64,000 nucleotides of DNA from DASRDR01 sp963812945 [NCBI: uncultured Candidatus Rokubacteria bacterium] (GTDB lineage: Bacteria; Methylomirabilota; Methylomirabilia; Rokubacteriales), in the NCBI GenBank assembly GCA_963812945.1, contig CAWEXD010000008.1, positions 1,736,001 through 1,800,000 on the forward strand. The letters are read 5' to 3'. A model generated the notes under the pieces. The model saw nothing but the letters and a program-made list of their open reading frames with translations, ran no database searches and had not been told where the DNA came from. Positions 1 through 9,155 of this stretch are shown piece by piece. Positions within the stretch are counted from its first letter, which is position 1. Each line of letters begins with the position of its first letter. The position numbers and the translations under genes are program-made.

Positions 1-2
1 TG

Positions 3-680
3 CAGGCCCAGGCGCTCTCGCGGCAGGCACAGGTGCTCTACGACGCCCGGGACTACGCGGGCGCTCGCAACCGCCTTCTGGACGCCGTCGCCCTCGAGCC
101 GGGCCACGACGAGGCCCGCGCGCTCCTCGGGTGGGCCCACTACCATTTGGGTGAGTACCGGGCGGCCGCCATCGCCTTCAAGGCCGCGCTGAGACGGCAG
201 CCTTCATGGGATGGGCTCTACGACGGCCTCGGCTGGAGCCGGCTCAAGCTCGGGCGCTATCACCTGGCGATCGAGGCGTTCCAGTCCGCGCTCGACCTCT
301 CACCCGACCACGGGGATGCCCTGATCGGGCTCGGCACGGCGCTGTTCGAGCTGGGGCGCTACGAGGCGGCGATCACTCCGCTCGATCGCGCGCTCCGCGG
401 CATGACGACGGTCGTCGGCGAGGAGGCACGGGACGCCCCGGGCGCGCGGGCCCGGCTGGCGTGGAGTCTCTACTACCTCGGGCGCCTCCCGGAAGCTCTC
501 CACGCGTTCGAGCGCGCGCTCCGCGCCGCCCCGAAGGGCGCGGGCCTCCACAACGGGCTCGGCTGGTGTCTGCTCCGCCTGGGCGATCGCCGCCAGGCCC
601 GGACCGCCTTCGAGCGCGCGCTCACGCTCCAGCCCGGGTACGAGGACGCGCTCGAGGGGCTCCGCCAGGCGCGCGGCTGA
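3..680 (+). CDS. TPR-repeat protein, 5' end outside the window
   Basis: The frame is open from the first full codon of the window, so the true start lies upstream; the internal GTG at 33 is not a convincing start. The visible 225 residues are tandem tetratricopeptide repeats, with repeated W-x-x-x-G-x-x-x-x-x-L-G-x-Y helices such as LGWAHYHLGEYRAA and LGWSRLKLGRYHLA. TPR arrays act as protein-protein scaffolds. No signal peptide or enzymatic domain is visible in this part. It converges on the minus-strand oxidase operon, whose last small gene ends at 723. Partner and cellular role cannot be read from the sequence. Confidence 0.8.
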   Translation, partial: QAQALSRQAQVLYDARDYAGARNRLLDAVALEPGHDEARALLGWAHYHLGEYRAAAIAFKAALRRQPSWDGLYDGLGWSRLKLGRYHLAIEAFQSALDLSPDHGDALIGLGTALFELGRYEAAITPLDRALRGMTTVVGEEARDAPGARARLAWSLYYLGRLPEALHAFERALRAAPKGAGLHNGLGWCLLRLGDRRQARTAFERALTLQPGYEDALEGLRQARG

Positions 681-722
681 GCGCCGAGCGGGTCGTGGCC
701 GGCGCCGATCCGGCGGGCGGGG

Positions 723-815
723 CTACTTCCGGATGGTCAGAATCGCCACCCAGACGAAGAACGCCACGGTGCCGGCGAGGAAGAGTCCGAAGGCGAGCTT
801 CTCGATGCCCGACAT
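723..815 (-). CDS. 30-aa single-span membrane protein at the end of the cbb3 oxidase operon
   Basis: A 30-codon frame starts at ATG 815. It begins MSGIEKLAFGLF, continues with a hydrophobic stretch (LAGTVAFFVWVAIL) and ends in a short basic tail. It starts 9 bp after the stop of the 35-aa gene and closes a chain of small minus-strand frames behind ccoN and ccoOP. Size and position resemble the tiny accessory subunits (CcoQ/FixQ/CcoM type) found with cbb3 oxidases. I cannot assign it to a named family. Its reality rests on the hydrophobic pattern and tight packing. Confidence 0.5.
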   Translation of the reverse strand: MSGIEKLAFGLFLAGTVAFFVWVAILTIRK

Positions 816-824
816 GACGCCGCC

Positions 825-932
825 CTAGCGGAGGAGCGGGGCGAAGCCCCCGAACACGTTGTAGAGCGCGTCGCCGAACAGGATCAGGAGGTTCAGGAGC
901 GCGAGCACCAGCAGCAGCCGAACGCCCATCAT
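825..932 (-). CDS. 35-aa hydrophobic protein of the cbb3 oxidase operon
   Basis: A 35-codon frame starts MMGVRLLLVLALLNLLILFGD and ends at TAG 825-827. The N-terminal 20 residues form one hydrophobic helix, followed by a short polar tail. Its start codons overlap the TGA of the preceding 71-aa gene (the ATGATG at 932-927 spans the stop at 931-929), a signature of translational coupling. It probably serves as an oxidase accessory or assembly peptide; that is inference from position only. Confidence 0.5.
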   Translation of the reverse strand: MMGVRLLLVLALLNLLILFGDALYNVFGGFAPLLR

Positions 933-1144
933 TGCGGCAGCCCGGGCCCGAGCCCGCCCCAGTACCGGACGAGGTAGTACACGCCCCACACGCCGAGCAC
1001 GGCATAGACGACCAGGAGCCAGCGATTCACGATGCCGTGGTAGGCGCGAACCTCGCCTCCGCCGAACTCCTCGACGTGGCCGCGGCGCCGCTCGTGCTCC
1101 GCGATGATCGCGTCGCGATCCGGTCGCTCACCGTGATCCGTCAT
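929..1144 (-). CDS. FixP_N-like membrane anchor, detached N-terminus of CcoP
   Basis: The protein has 71 residues: a charged N-terminal 35 residues, then one membrane helix (LLVVYAVLGVWGVYYL). The pattern of a tryptophan before the helix and Y-Y-L-V-R-Y-W after it resembles the FixP_N region that anchors CcoP in cbb3 oxidases. In most bacteria that anchor is joined to two heme c domains. Here those domains are fused to CcoO upstream and the anchor stands alone. Start 1144 is chosen because a GAGGGGA ribosome binding site lies just upstream. It overlaps the end of the ccoS-like gene by 17 bp. Confidence 0.6.
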   Translation of the reverse strand: MTDHGERPDRDAIIAEHERRRGHVEEFGGGEVRAYHGIVNRWLLVVYAVLGVWGVYYLVRYWGGLGPGLPQ

Positions 1145-1301
1145 CGTCGATCCCCTCGCTCCTGAGCACCTGGTACTTCACCGCCTCGACGTCGGTCAAG
1201 AGTCCCGACATGGCGGCCCACAGGAAGAGGCACAGCGCGGCGAGCCCCATGAAGATGGACACCGCGAACTCCCCGGCCAGAAGCGCGATGAGCTCTTGCA
1301 T
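1128..1301 (-). CDS. CcoS/FixS-like cbb3 oxidase assembly protein
   Basis: This 57-residue protein has one membrane helix (about residues 13-30) followed by FLWAAMSGLLTDVEAVKYQ. That segment matches the CcoS pattern of a helix ending F-W-A-x-x-S-G-x-x-x-D-x-E and then an acidic tail. CcoS is needed to build the heme/copper centre of cbb3 oxidases. The ATG at 1301 overlaps the TGA of ccoOP (ATGA), so it is translationally coupled to the oxidase genes. The tail is more basic than usual, so the call is by pattern and context. Confidence 0.6.
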   Translation of the reverse strand: MQELIALLAGEFAVSIFMGLAALCLFLWAAMSGLLTDVEAVKYQVLRSEGIDDDGSR

Positions 1302-2938
1302 CAGCGTCCCTCCCCCCGGAGGCCCTTGTGGAAGCGGACCAGCGCCTTGGGGGCCTCGTCGGGCGCCGACGGGTCGAGGGCCAGGCGCGAGCTGTCGTAG
1401 GCCTCTCGCGAGGCGTCGTTCAGCCGCGCGCGGATCGCGGGATCCAGCTTGAGCTTCTCGCCGGTGAGCGGATCGTTGAAGGCCGAGAAGGACAGCACGT
1501 AGTAGCTGATCGCCCAGCGCTCGGCCTCGTTCATCGAGTCGACGAACGACGGCATCGGAGTCCCGTCCAGCCCCAGGGTCATCGTCCGGAACACGTCCCG
1601 GACGTCCGACCCGCCCTTGAACTGCCCACGGGTGAAGTCGATCGGCAGGATCCGGAACCCCCAGTCGTCGGTGAGCTCGTCGGCCGAGGGGCCGTCGCCC
1701 TTGCCGCCGGCCCCGTGGCACTGGAAGCACTTCGCCTTGGTGTAGAGCTCCTTGCCCTGGGCGAGGAGCTCGGGCGTCGCCTTGGGTGGGTCGCCGATCA
1801 GAACCGGCGGCTCCGGCTTCTCCTCGGTCCAGCGCTTCGAGAACGTCTTGATGAAGCTGATCACCGAGATCCGGTCCTTCTCCGGCAGCTCGTGCCAGGT
1901 CGGCATGGCCGTGAAGCGGAGTCCGCGCGTGAGCGTCCGGAAGAGGTCGCCGTCCGTCGGCAGCGAGCCCGACGGTGTCGTCCGGAACTTGAACACGCCC
2001 AGCCGGAAGTCCCGGGGCCGCGGGTCCAGGAACGTCGCCGCCGGGCCGTTGCCGTCACCGTTCGGCCCGTGGCAGCCGACGCAGCGCCGTTCGTAGACCT
2101 CCTTGCCGCGCGCTTCCTGCTCCCGGGTGCGCGGAATCGCCATGACGCTCACCGACATGGTCTGCGGCTCGAAGACGTCCCGCCAGACCCCCCGGTTCGT
2201 GCCGAGCTTCTGGATGTACGCGACCAGCCCGCGGAGCTCTTCGGTCGGCACGATCACCGTCAGCGTCTTGCCCTTCCAGGTGTCGGCCTTGTCGTAGGGC
2301 TCCGGCAGGCTCTTGACGTCGAGGACCGGCGTCCCGTCCGTCTCGCGCGAGAAGGCGAGGCCAGCGGGGCTCGGACGGAGCGGGAGCTGCCGGTCCGCCT
2401 TCCCGGTGAAGAGCCCGCGGAGCGCGGCGCTGTCCGCCAGAGCCGCCTCCCCGTCCTTCTCGGCGACGGCGACCGCGGCCGTCCGGTAGAGCCAGCGGAA
2501 GCTGGGCATGATCGAGTCCGGGACCACCTCGGTCGGCACCCAGTGATGCGCGAAGTGCCACGCGTCGCCGTACTTCAGCCCCACGCGCGTGAGATCCGGC
2601 CCGATGCGGCGGGTCGAGAGGAGGTGCGGCCAGTCGTGGGCGTACTCCCCGACCTGGGACACCGGGCCCCAGCGCATGTCCTCGCCGGTCACCGGCCGGA
2701 CGTACTGGCTGTGGCAGTACCAGCACCCCTCCCGCTGGTAGACGTTCCGCCCGAGCTGCTCGAGCGGGGTGTAGGGCGACGACTCGTACCAGACCCACTT
2801 GACGTCGCCGAGGTCGGTGCGCACCGCCCGCGTCGCTCGGGTCTCCCGGGACTCGGGGATCGCGATCGGAAGAATGCCCTGGATGAAGATCGCCAGCGAG
2901 ATGCACACGAAGCCCGCACCGAGGACGTAGGCTTTCAT
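1301..2938 (-). CDS. ccoO: Triheme cytochrome c, fusion of cbb3 subunits CcoO and CcoP
   Basis: The protein has 545 residues. Residues 1-28 form one membrane anchor. Residues 40-150 resemble CcoO (FixO), with heme motif CWYCH at 72-76 and candidate axial Met in IMPSF at about 144. Two class I cytochrome c domains follow, with CVGCH at 286-290 and CFQCH at 404-408, each with a later M-P-T/S-W/F axial Met. These correspond to the diheme part of CcoP. It would pass electrons from a periplasmic donor to CcoN. It starts 1 bp after the ccoN stop and overlaps the ccoS-like gene at its end. The CcoP membrane anchor appears to be a separate small gene downstream. Confidence 0.85.
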   Translation of the reverse strand: MKAYVLGAGFVCISLAIFIQGILPIAIPESRETRATRAVRTDLGDVKWVWYESSPYTPLEQLGRNVYQREGCWYCHSQYVRPVTGEDMRWGPVSQVGEYAHDWPHLLSTRRIGPDLTRVGLKYGDAWHFAHHWVPTEVVPDSIMPSFRWLYRTAAVAVAEKDGEAALADSAALRGLFTGKADRQLPLRPSPAGLAFSRETDGTPVLDVKSLPEPYDKADTWKGKTLTVIVPTEELRGLVAYIQKLGTNRGVWRDVFEPQTMSVSVMAIPRTREQEARGKEVYERRCVGCHGPNGDGNGPAATFLDPRPRDFRLGVFKFRTTPSGSLPTDGDLFRTLTRGLRFTAMPTWHELPEKDRISVISFIKTFSKRWTEEKPEPPVLIGDPPKATPELLAQGKELYTKAKCFQCHGAGGKGDGPSADELTDDWGFRILPIDFTRGQFKGGSDVRDVFRTMTLGLDGTPMPSFVDSMNEAERWAISYYVLSFSAFNDPLTGEKLKLDPAIRARLNDASREAYDSSRLALDPSAPDEAPKALVRFHKGLRGEGR

Positions 2939-2939
2939 C

Positions 2940-4372
2940 TCAGGCCCTCGCCGGGGTCCCCGGCGCCCGGAGGCCGGGGTCGGCCGCGGTGACGGGCCCG
3001 GGCTCGAGCGCCGTCCGCATCAAGTTGTAGACCAGGAGCGAGATCCCGACGTCCATCGAGATGCCCGAGAGGGTCCGCACCAGCCAGAAGGGCTTCATCG
3101 TGACCACCGTGTCGACCCACTCGGCCCGCGCCATGAGCATGAAGCCCTGCTGGAGCCCCTGGGCCGTGAGCACCAGCCCCATGGTGGAGATCCCGATCGT
3201 GATCAGCCAGAAGCTCCAGTTGCCGAGGCGGAAGCTCCAGAGCTCCCGCCCGCAAAGCCGCGGCCAGACGTAGACCGCACCGCCGATCGCCCACACGACG
3301 AACGTCCCGAACACGGTCAGGTGGGAATGGGACACGACGAAGTCGGTGAAGTGGGTCGGCTCCTGGATCGACCGGAGGGCCTCGGTGGAGCCCTGGAAGC
3401 AGCCGATGAGGTACATGATCGCCCCCAGGATCAGGAACTTCGCGGGCAGGTTCCGCCCGAAGCCCTGCCAGTGGCCGATCATGGTGCCGAAGAAGTTCTG
3501 GAGCACGGTCCAGACCGGGATGATCAGCATCATCGACGAGACGATGGCGATGGTCTCCGCCCAGTCGGCGATCGGGCTGAAGAGGTAGTGGTGGATGCCG
3601 ACGAACGGGTAGAAGAACGCCAGCGACCAGAAGCCGATCAGCGAGAGCTTGTGACTGTAGATCGGAGCCCGGATGGACGCCGGCAGGAAGAAGTAGATCA
3701 GGACGTAGCCCGGCCGGGGTGATCCAGAGGCCCACCACGTAGTGGATGTAGAGCCCGTGGAGCGCGGCATTGTTGATGCCCGGGCACCGTGTGGTACGGG
3801 CCGACGATCAGGAGCACCAGGTTGATGCTCGTCCACACGAGCGCGCCGATCAGGTACCAGAGGCTGACGTAGAGCGGCGTCTCTCGCCGTCGCGCGATCG
3901 TCATCAGGATCTGCACCGTCACGGCGAACATGATCGCCGTGATCACGAGCACGTTGGCGAGCGGCATCTCCCCGGCTTCCCATCCGCGGTTCCCGCCGAA
4001 GAACGACACGGTGATGAAGGTGGCGGCCAGGTTCAGGTTCCAGATCCAGAGGATCGGATAGCCCCAGTGCCCGTTCCACACCCGGACACCGCAGAGTCGC
4101 GGGGTGATGTAGTAGGTGAGGCCGAGAAACAAGGTGGAGAAGGCGCCGAAGATCACTCCGTTGACGTGGAGCGGACGGAGCCGGCCGAAGGTCGACCAGG
4201 CCGACGTGCCCAGGAACTCCGGGTAGTTGAACTTCGTGGAGATGAGGACTCCGATAGTCGGGGCCAACATGAGCCAGAAGAAGCCCCAGAGGAGCCAGCC
4301 GCGGATGAGCCGGGCGTCCATCAGCTCGTCGTTCGAGCGCACGACGGCCGCCTCCGAGGTGCTCGGCGTCAT
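2940..4372 (-). CDS. ccoN: cbb3-type cytochrome c oxidase subunit I, with two one-base frameshifts
   Basis: This is the catalytic heme-copper subunit with about 12 membrane helices. Family histidines are visible: RPLHVNGVIFG (low-spin heme), VGIHHYLFSP (copper pair) and SHSHLTVFG (heme ligands). It starts at ATG 4372 (MTPSTSEAAV). The frame shifts at about 3778-3783 and again at about 3705-3714, each where an expected GG is written GGG. Removing one G at each place restores P-G-I-N-N-A-A-L-H and T-P-A-G-Y-V-L-I-Y and gives one continuous protein. All neighbouring genes are intact, so sequencing or assembly error is more likely than decay, but a true pseudogene is possible. It is first in the oxidase operon. 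Confidence 0.85.
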
Positions 4373-4544
4373 CGCACTCAGGATACCTCGACGCGCGCCA
4401 AGGCCTCGCGGCGCTGGCCCCGCGTGTTCCCCAGCACCGCCCGAAGGATCCCTCCCTGCCCGGCGCGCATCCGGATGGTGATCAGGGGATCGTCGCTCAG
4501 AGCGGACGTGAACAGGAAGGGGCTCACCCCATCGGCCCGGCCAG

Positions 4545-6140
4545 CTAGGTCGGACGCGAGGTGCGCCCGTCACTGTGCACGTGCAGCACCTTGCCGGTGG
4601 CCGTCGTGAGGGGAGGCCGCCGCTCGACGCGCACCATCTGGGCATCCTGCCACAGGAGACCCATGACGCGCTCGACCCCGGAGCCGGGGGCCACCGCGGC
4701 CAGGAACGCGCTCGCCACAGCGCCGGCATCGACCGGGCCCACCTCGGGACGCACCAGGAGGCGCAGCCGAGGTCGTCCATCGTCGCCCTCGTCTTCCACG
4801 AGCTGGTAGTCGGTCGGCCCCCCTCCGAAACGCGCGGGCAGCACCTCTTCGAGAACCCTGATCACGTCCGCGTCGAGAAACGTCATGCCGCCGGCGGTCA
4901 GCTTCTCGAAGCTTCGGATCGTGTGGAGATGGGTCGTCCAGCCGATGTCCTCGAGCGGACAGCCGCACGCCCTGGGGCCGAGGACCGCCCGGTCGCCCAG
5001 GGAGACGTTCAGCAGCAGAAACGGCGCCGTGGGCCGCAGCGAGGACACCAGCAACGCTCCGGGCACCAGGCCCGGAACCCCTCCCTCGCTGCCAACCTGA
5101 ACCACCGCGCTGAGATCGTGCGTGACGTGCACTTCGTCCGGAGCGGCCGGGGCGAAGCACGCGTAGCCGACACGCCCGGCCTCGACGGTACCGTAGCGCG
5201 GCCGGCATTCCGCCCCGGTTCGGCGGATCGCGTCGAGCCGGGCGGCCGTCAGAGGCTCTCCGTGTACCCAGAACCGCACGCCGCGCCAATCGAGACCCTC
5301 GGCGAGGGCCACCTGGCACAGGCGAACCACGGAGCTCACGAACGCGTCGAGGCTCGGACTGTCCCCTTCCCCTCGCACGCGCTCGATCCAGCGCACGATC
5401 GGGCTCGGATCGCCCACGGTGGCCAGGACGGGACGAGGTAGACGCAGCCGACCGAGATAACCTCCCCAGCGCATCACGCGCGCGCTCCAGCGGTAGCGGG
5501 GATGCAGCCCAGGGGCGCTGGGGCTCATGTGCGAGAACCACTCCACCGGCACCGAGGTGAGGAGGCTGTACTCCAGGATTCTCGCCATGGCGGCCGAGCC
5601 GGGAATGCCCCAGCACGCGTAGCGCCATCGCCCTCGTTCCGGCGCGCCCAGGCTGAGCAGACGGTCGACCGCCGTCTCCCGGATGTAGTCGAGGTCGAGG
5701 GGCACCGGGGTCCCTGCGCCCCGACTGCCGCCGGTGCGGACCATGAGGTGGAGGGAAGCATGGGGGTTCCGCAGTTGGCCGGGGTCCACCTGGAACGAGA
5801 CGCCGCCACGGGTGACCGCTCGTCGCCCCTTGAACTCCTCGACGGTCAGGTACACGCCGTCCCGGACGAGCGTCAGCAGCGCACCGTCCACGCCCTCTCG
5901 ATCGACCAGCCTCTCGACGTCCCCGTACTCGCATCCGGCTAGCTCGAGCAGTCGACGGTACGGATTCTCCACGTGCCCGGAGACGGCCAGGCGGATCAAG
6001 GACAGAAAGTCGCTCGCCCGGTGCTCGAAGCGCTGCTGGAGGGTCGCCCGCGCCGCCTCCATGGCGAGCGGATGGCGGAGGAAGCGCGGAATCTGGCCGA
6101 GGTACCGCGCGCCGCTCAGCATGTCTTGGAGCTGGAACAT
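4545..6140 (-). CDS. PaaK/F390-synthetase-like adenylate-forming protein
   Basis: The protein has 531 residues. The segment MVRTGGSRGAGTPV (about 133-146) looks like the glycine/serine-rich phosphate loop of acyl-adenylating (ANL) enzymes. The later CGCPLEDIGW, a typical C-terminal small domain and the ending TGKVLHVHSDGRT resemble the PaaK branch (phenylacetate-CoA ligase, coenzyme F390 synthetase). The substrate cannot be told. It sits between tldE (72 bp upstream) and ccoN (stop to ccoN start 172 bp). The loop G-G-S-R-G is not the usual S-S-G-T-T-G, so activity may differ. Confidence 0.6.
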   Translation of the reverse strand: MFQLQDMLSGARYLGQIPRFLRHPLAMEAARATLQQRFEHRASDFLSLIRLAVSGHVENPYRRLLELAGCEYGDVERLVDREGVDGALLTLVRDGVYLTVEEFKGRRAVTRGGVSFQVDPGQLRNPHASLHLMVRTGGSRGAGTPVPLDLDYIRETAVDRLLSLGAPERGRWRYACWGIPGSAAMARILEYSLLTSVPVEWFSHMSPSAPGLHPRYRWSARVMRWGGYLGRLRLPRPVLATVGDPSPIVRWIERVRGEGDSPSLDAFVSSVVRLCQVALAEGLDWRGVRFWVHGEPLTAARLDAIRRTGAECRPRYGTVEAGRVGYACFAPAAPDEVHVTHDLSAVVQVGSEGGVPGLVPGALLVSSLRPTAPFLLLNVSLGDRAVLGPRACGCPLEDIGWTTHLHTIRSFEKLTAGGMTFLDADVIRVLEEVLPARFGGGPTDYQLVEDEGDDGRPRLRLLVRPEVGPVDAGAVASAFLAAVAPGSGVERVMGLLWQDAQMVRVERRPPLTTATGKVLHVHSDGRTSRPT

Positions 6141-6212
6141 GGCCGCGTACGGGTCTGCGCGTGCGGAGGGTCGCCGCCGGGTCCGGACTCGGAGCTGATG
6201 CGCCGGGCGGGG

Positions 6213-7589
6213 CTACTGACCCGCGACGGTGAGGCGGGCGATCTTGATGGTCGGCGCGGCGGTCTGGTCGCGGAAGGCGAGGTCACGCCCCACCATCTCC
6301 ACGTCCTGCAGCATCTGCCCGAGGTTGCCGGCGACCGTGATCTCCTCCACGGGATGGGTCAGCTCGCCGCCCTCGATCCAGAACCCGACGGCGCCGCGCG
6401 AGTAGTCACCGGTCGTGTAGTTCACCCCGAACCCGATCAGCTCGGTCACGTACAGCCCGCGGTCGACGGAGCGCAGGATCTCCTCGGGCGCCCAGGACCC
6501 GGGCTCGAGATAGAGGTTCGTGTAGCCCACGGTCACGCCGCCGCCACCCTCGCGGGCCGCGTGCCCCGTCGCCGTGAGGCCGAGCCGCCGCGCGCTGTAG
6601 GTGTCGAGGAGGTAGCTCGTGAGAACCCCGCGGTCCACCAGCACCGTGCGCCGGCTCGGGAGACCCTCGCCGTCGAACGGCCGGGACCCGAGGCCCCGGG
6701 GCATGAGCGGATCGTCCACGATCGTGACGCGAGGCGATGCCACGACCTGCCCGTGCCGGCCGACGAGGAACGACGTGCCCCGGTAGAGGCTCGGGCCCGT
6801 CGCGGCGACGGCGAATCCTCGGACCAGGCTCGCGGCCGTTTCGGGGTCGAAGACGACCGGGACCTCCACCGTCTCGCCCTTGCGCCCGCCCAGCCGGCGC
6901 ACGGCCCGCCGGGCGGCCTCGCGCCCGACCGCCTCCGGCTCCTCCAGATCCGCGAGCCGGCGCGCCGCCGTGTACCAGTAGTCGCGCTCCATGTCGCCGT
7001 CATCAGACGCGACCGGGGTCACCGACAGGGCGAACGACGACACCGGGAAGGCGCCCGCGAATCCGCCGCTCGAGGCGTAGGCGACGCGACCCTGGCGGTC
7101 GTAGAACTCGGCGCCCTCGGAGTTCCGCACTCGCGGATCGGCCTCGAGCGCGGCCGCCTCGGCCCGGCGCGCCCGGTCGATCTTCTCCTCGACCGTCAGC
7201 GTGTGCCCCTCGGCGTCCCAGAGGCCGAGGTCGGGCATGTCGCGGGCCAGCATCTCCGGGGCCGGCAGGCCCGAGTGCTCGTCGCGCCGGGCGACCTTCG
7301 CGAGCCGCACGCTCTCGTCGACGAGGCGCGCGAGCGCCGCGGTCGAGAGGTCCGACGTGGTGGCCGACGCCGAGCCGGACTCGGTGAAGATGCGGAGGGA
7401 GCAGCGGTTCTCACGGGCGTGCTTGAGTGACTCGACGGTCCCGAGGCGAACCTGCACGGTCTGGAGCTCCTCCTCCACCATGAAGGCGTCGGCCTCGACG
7501 GCGCCCTGGGCGCGCGCCCGGCCGAGGAGATCCTCCAGCCGCTCCAGCATCGCCGTCCCGGTGGCCGCCGCCACGACCCGGCCCGCCAC
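6213..7589 (-). CDS. tldE: TldE/PmbA-type metalloprotease partner subunit
   Basis: The protein has 458 residues with the TldD/PmbA fold, including ending blocks such as GLYVTELIGFGVNYTTGDY. It lacks the HExxxH zinc motif, as expected for the TldE half of the TldD/E peptidase, which trims unfolded peptides and matures some ribosomal peptides. A GTG start 3 bp after the tldD stop is used; an internal ATG at 7550 is an alternative. The two genes form an obvious operon. No dedicated peptide precursor is visible nearby, so a general proteolytic role is likelier. Confidence 0.88.
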   Translation of the reverse strand: MAGRVVAAATGTAMLERLEDLLGRARAQGAVEADAFMVEEELQTVQVRLGTVESLKHARENRCSLRIFTESGSASATTSDLSTAALARLVDESVRLAKVARRDEHSGLPAPEMLARDMPDLGLWDAEGHTLTVEEKIDRARRAEAAALEADPRVRNSEGAEFYDRQGRVAYASSGGFAGAFPVSSFALSVTPVASDDGDMERDYWYTAARRLADLEEPEAVGREAARRAVRRLGGRKGETVEVPVVFDPETAASLVRGFAVAATGPSLYRGTSFLVGRHGQVVASPRVTIVDDPLMPRGLGSRPFDGEGLPSRRTVLVDRGVLTSYLLDTYSARRLGLTATGHAAREGGGGVTVGYTNLYLEPGSWAPEEILRSVDRGLYVTELIGFGVNYTTGDYSRGAVGFWIEGGELTHPVEEITVAGNLGQMLQDVEMVGRDLAFRDQTAAPTIKIARLTVAGQ

Positions 7590-7592
7590 GGG

Positions 7593-9044
7593 CTAGACCT
7601 GGGTCCCGCCGACCGTGATCCCGTCGATCCGGATGGTCGGCAAGCCGACGCCCACCGGCACGGACTGCCCGTCCTTGCCGCAGGTCCCGACCCCTTCGTC
7701 GAGGGCGAGGTCGTGGCCGACCCGGCTCACGCGGGTCAGGGCCTCCGGACCGGAGCCGATCAGGGTGGCGCCCTTCACCGGCGCGGTGACCCGGCCGTCC
7801 TCGATCAGGTACGCCTCGCTGGCCGAGAACACGAACTTGCCGCTGGTGATGTCGACCTGTCCGCCTCCGAACGCGACCGCGTAGAGCCCTCGGGACACCG
7901 ATCGGACGATGTCTTCCGGAGCCTCCTCCCCGGCCAGCATGAAGGTGTTGGTCATGCGCGGCATCGGGGGGTGCTGGAACGACTCGCGCCGTCCGTTCCC
8001 GGTGAGCCCGGCCCCGAGGAGCCGTGCGTTGAGCCGGTCCTGCATGTACCCGCGGAGCACGCCCTTCTCGATGAGCACCGTCCGGCTGGTCGGCGTCCCC
8101 TCGTCGTCGACGTTCAGCGAGCCCCGCCGATTGGGCAGGGTCCCGTCGTCGATCACCGTGACGAGATCCGACGCCACCCGCTCGTTGAGCCGGCCGCTGA
8201 ACGCGGAGACGCCCTTCCGGTTGAAGTCCCCCTCGAGGCCGTGTCCGATGGCCTCGTGGAGGAGAATGCCGGGCCACCCGGGCCCGAGCACCACGGTCAT
8301 GGAGCCCGCCGGCGCCGCGACGGCCGTGAGCTTGACGAGGGCCTGACGCGTGGCCTCCCGGGCGAAGCGGGCCCAGCGCTCTCCCTCCTCGAAGAAGTCG
8401 AACGCCACGCGACCGCCGCCGCCGAACGTTCCGGCCTCGCGCCGCCCGCCATCCTCGACGACCACCGTCACGTTCAGCCGCGTGAGCGGCCGGACGTCGG
8501 CGAGCTGCCAGTTGGCCGACGTGGCGATGAGGACGGTCTGCTCCAGCGAGGCGAGCGTGGCGATGACCTGGCGCACCCGCGGGTCCTGGGCACGCGCCAG
8601 ACGGTCGACCCGGCCGAGCAGATCCACCTTGGCCGTGAGATCGGCCTCGACCGGGGCCAGCTGGAGCCTGTAGAGGTCGTGCGGTCGGGGGCTTCCGTGG
8701 ACGGCAACCGGACCGGCCTCCGAGGGATGCTCGGCGATGGCCTGAGCCTGGCGCGCCGCGACCTCGAGGTGCTTGATGTCCAGGTCGTCCGTGTAGGCGT
8801 AACCGGTGCGGACGCCGGCCTGGGCCCGGACTCCCCCGCCCTGGGTGATCGTCCGCGAGGCCCGCTTGACGACCCCGTCCTCCAGAACCAGCTCCTCCGC
8901 CACCTGGTACTCCACGAAGACGTCGGCGTAGTCCACCCGGCTGGCGGCGGATCCCACGAGGGCCTCCAGACGGGGCTGGGTCAAGCCGAACCGGTCGGCG
9001 AAGAAGCGTTCCGGGCGAGCGAGCTGGCCGGCCGTCGTCGTCAT
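7593..9044 (-). CDS. tldD: TldD-type zinc metalloprotease
   Basis: The 483-residue protein carries the catalytic motif HEAIGH at residues 263-268 (zinc ligands H263 and H268, catalytic E264). Downstream blocks EGVGTCGKDGQ and GLPTIRIDGITVGG are typical of TldD. ATG 9044 is preferred over the upstream in-frame start at 9092 because GGGAGA lies at ribosome-binding distance and family proteins begin near here. It acts in the cytoplasm with TldE, which follows after 3 bp. Confidence 0.9.
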   Translation of the reverse strand: MTTTAGQLARPERFFADRFGLTQPRLEALVGSAASRVDYADVFVEYQVAEELVLEDGVVKRASRTITQGGGVRAQAGVRTGYAYTDDLDIKHLEVAARQAQAIAEHPSEAGPVAVHGSPRPHDLYRLQLAPVEADLTAKVDLLGRVDRLARAQDPRVRQVIATLASLEQTVLIATSANWQLADVRPLTRLNVTVVVEDGGRREAGTFGGGGRVAFDFFEEGERWARFAREATRQALVKLTAVAAPAGSMTVVLGPGWPGILLHEAIGHGLEGDFNRKGVSAFSGRLNERVASDLVTVIDDGTLPNRRGSLNVDDEGTPTSRTVLIEKGVLRGYMQDRLNARLLGAGLTGNGRRESFQHPPMPRMTNTFMLAGEEAPEDIVRSVSRGLYAVAFGGGQVDITSGKFVFSASEAYLIEDGRVTAPVKGATLIGSGPEALTRVSRVGHDLALDEGVGTCGKDGQSVPVGVGLPTIRIDGITVGGTQV

Positions 9045-9155
9045 GAGAGTCTCCCGGGTCGGGGGTGACGGTCGAAGGGGAGCACGTTTCATGCTACCAC
9101 CCCCGGGAAGATCCGGATGGGATGCCTAGCTGGCTTGCTCCATTGTCACTGCAGC

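Noticed and set aside
1328-2992. Long plus-strand frame of 554 codons opposite ccoOP
   Set aside because: It is the antisense of a clear cytochrome gene, with Arg/Pro/Gly-rich shadow composition typical of GC-rich DNA and no motif.
4378-4527. 49-codon minus frame just ahead of ccoN, faintly like the end of SoxZ
   Set aside because: No ATG and no family signature beyond a vague strand pattern; its 5 bp spacing to ccoN may be chance.
6140-6212. Promoter for the PaaK-like gene
   Set aside because: The 72-bp gap after tldE has no -35/-10 pair; the gene may simply be in the tldD-tldE operon.
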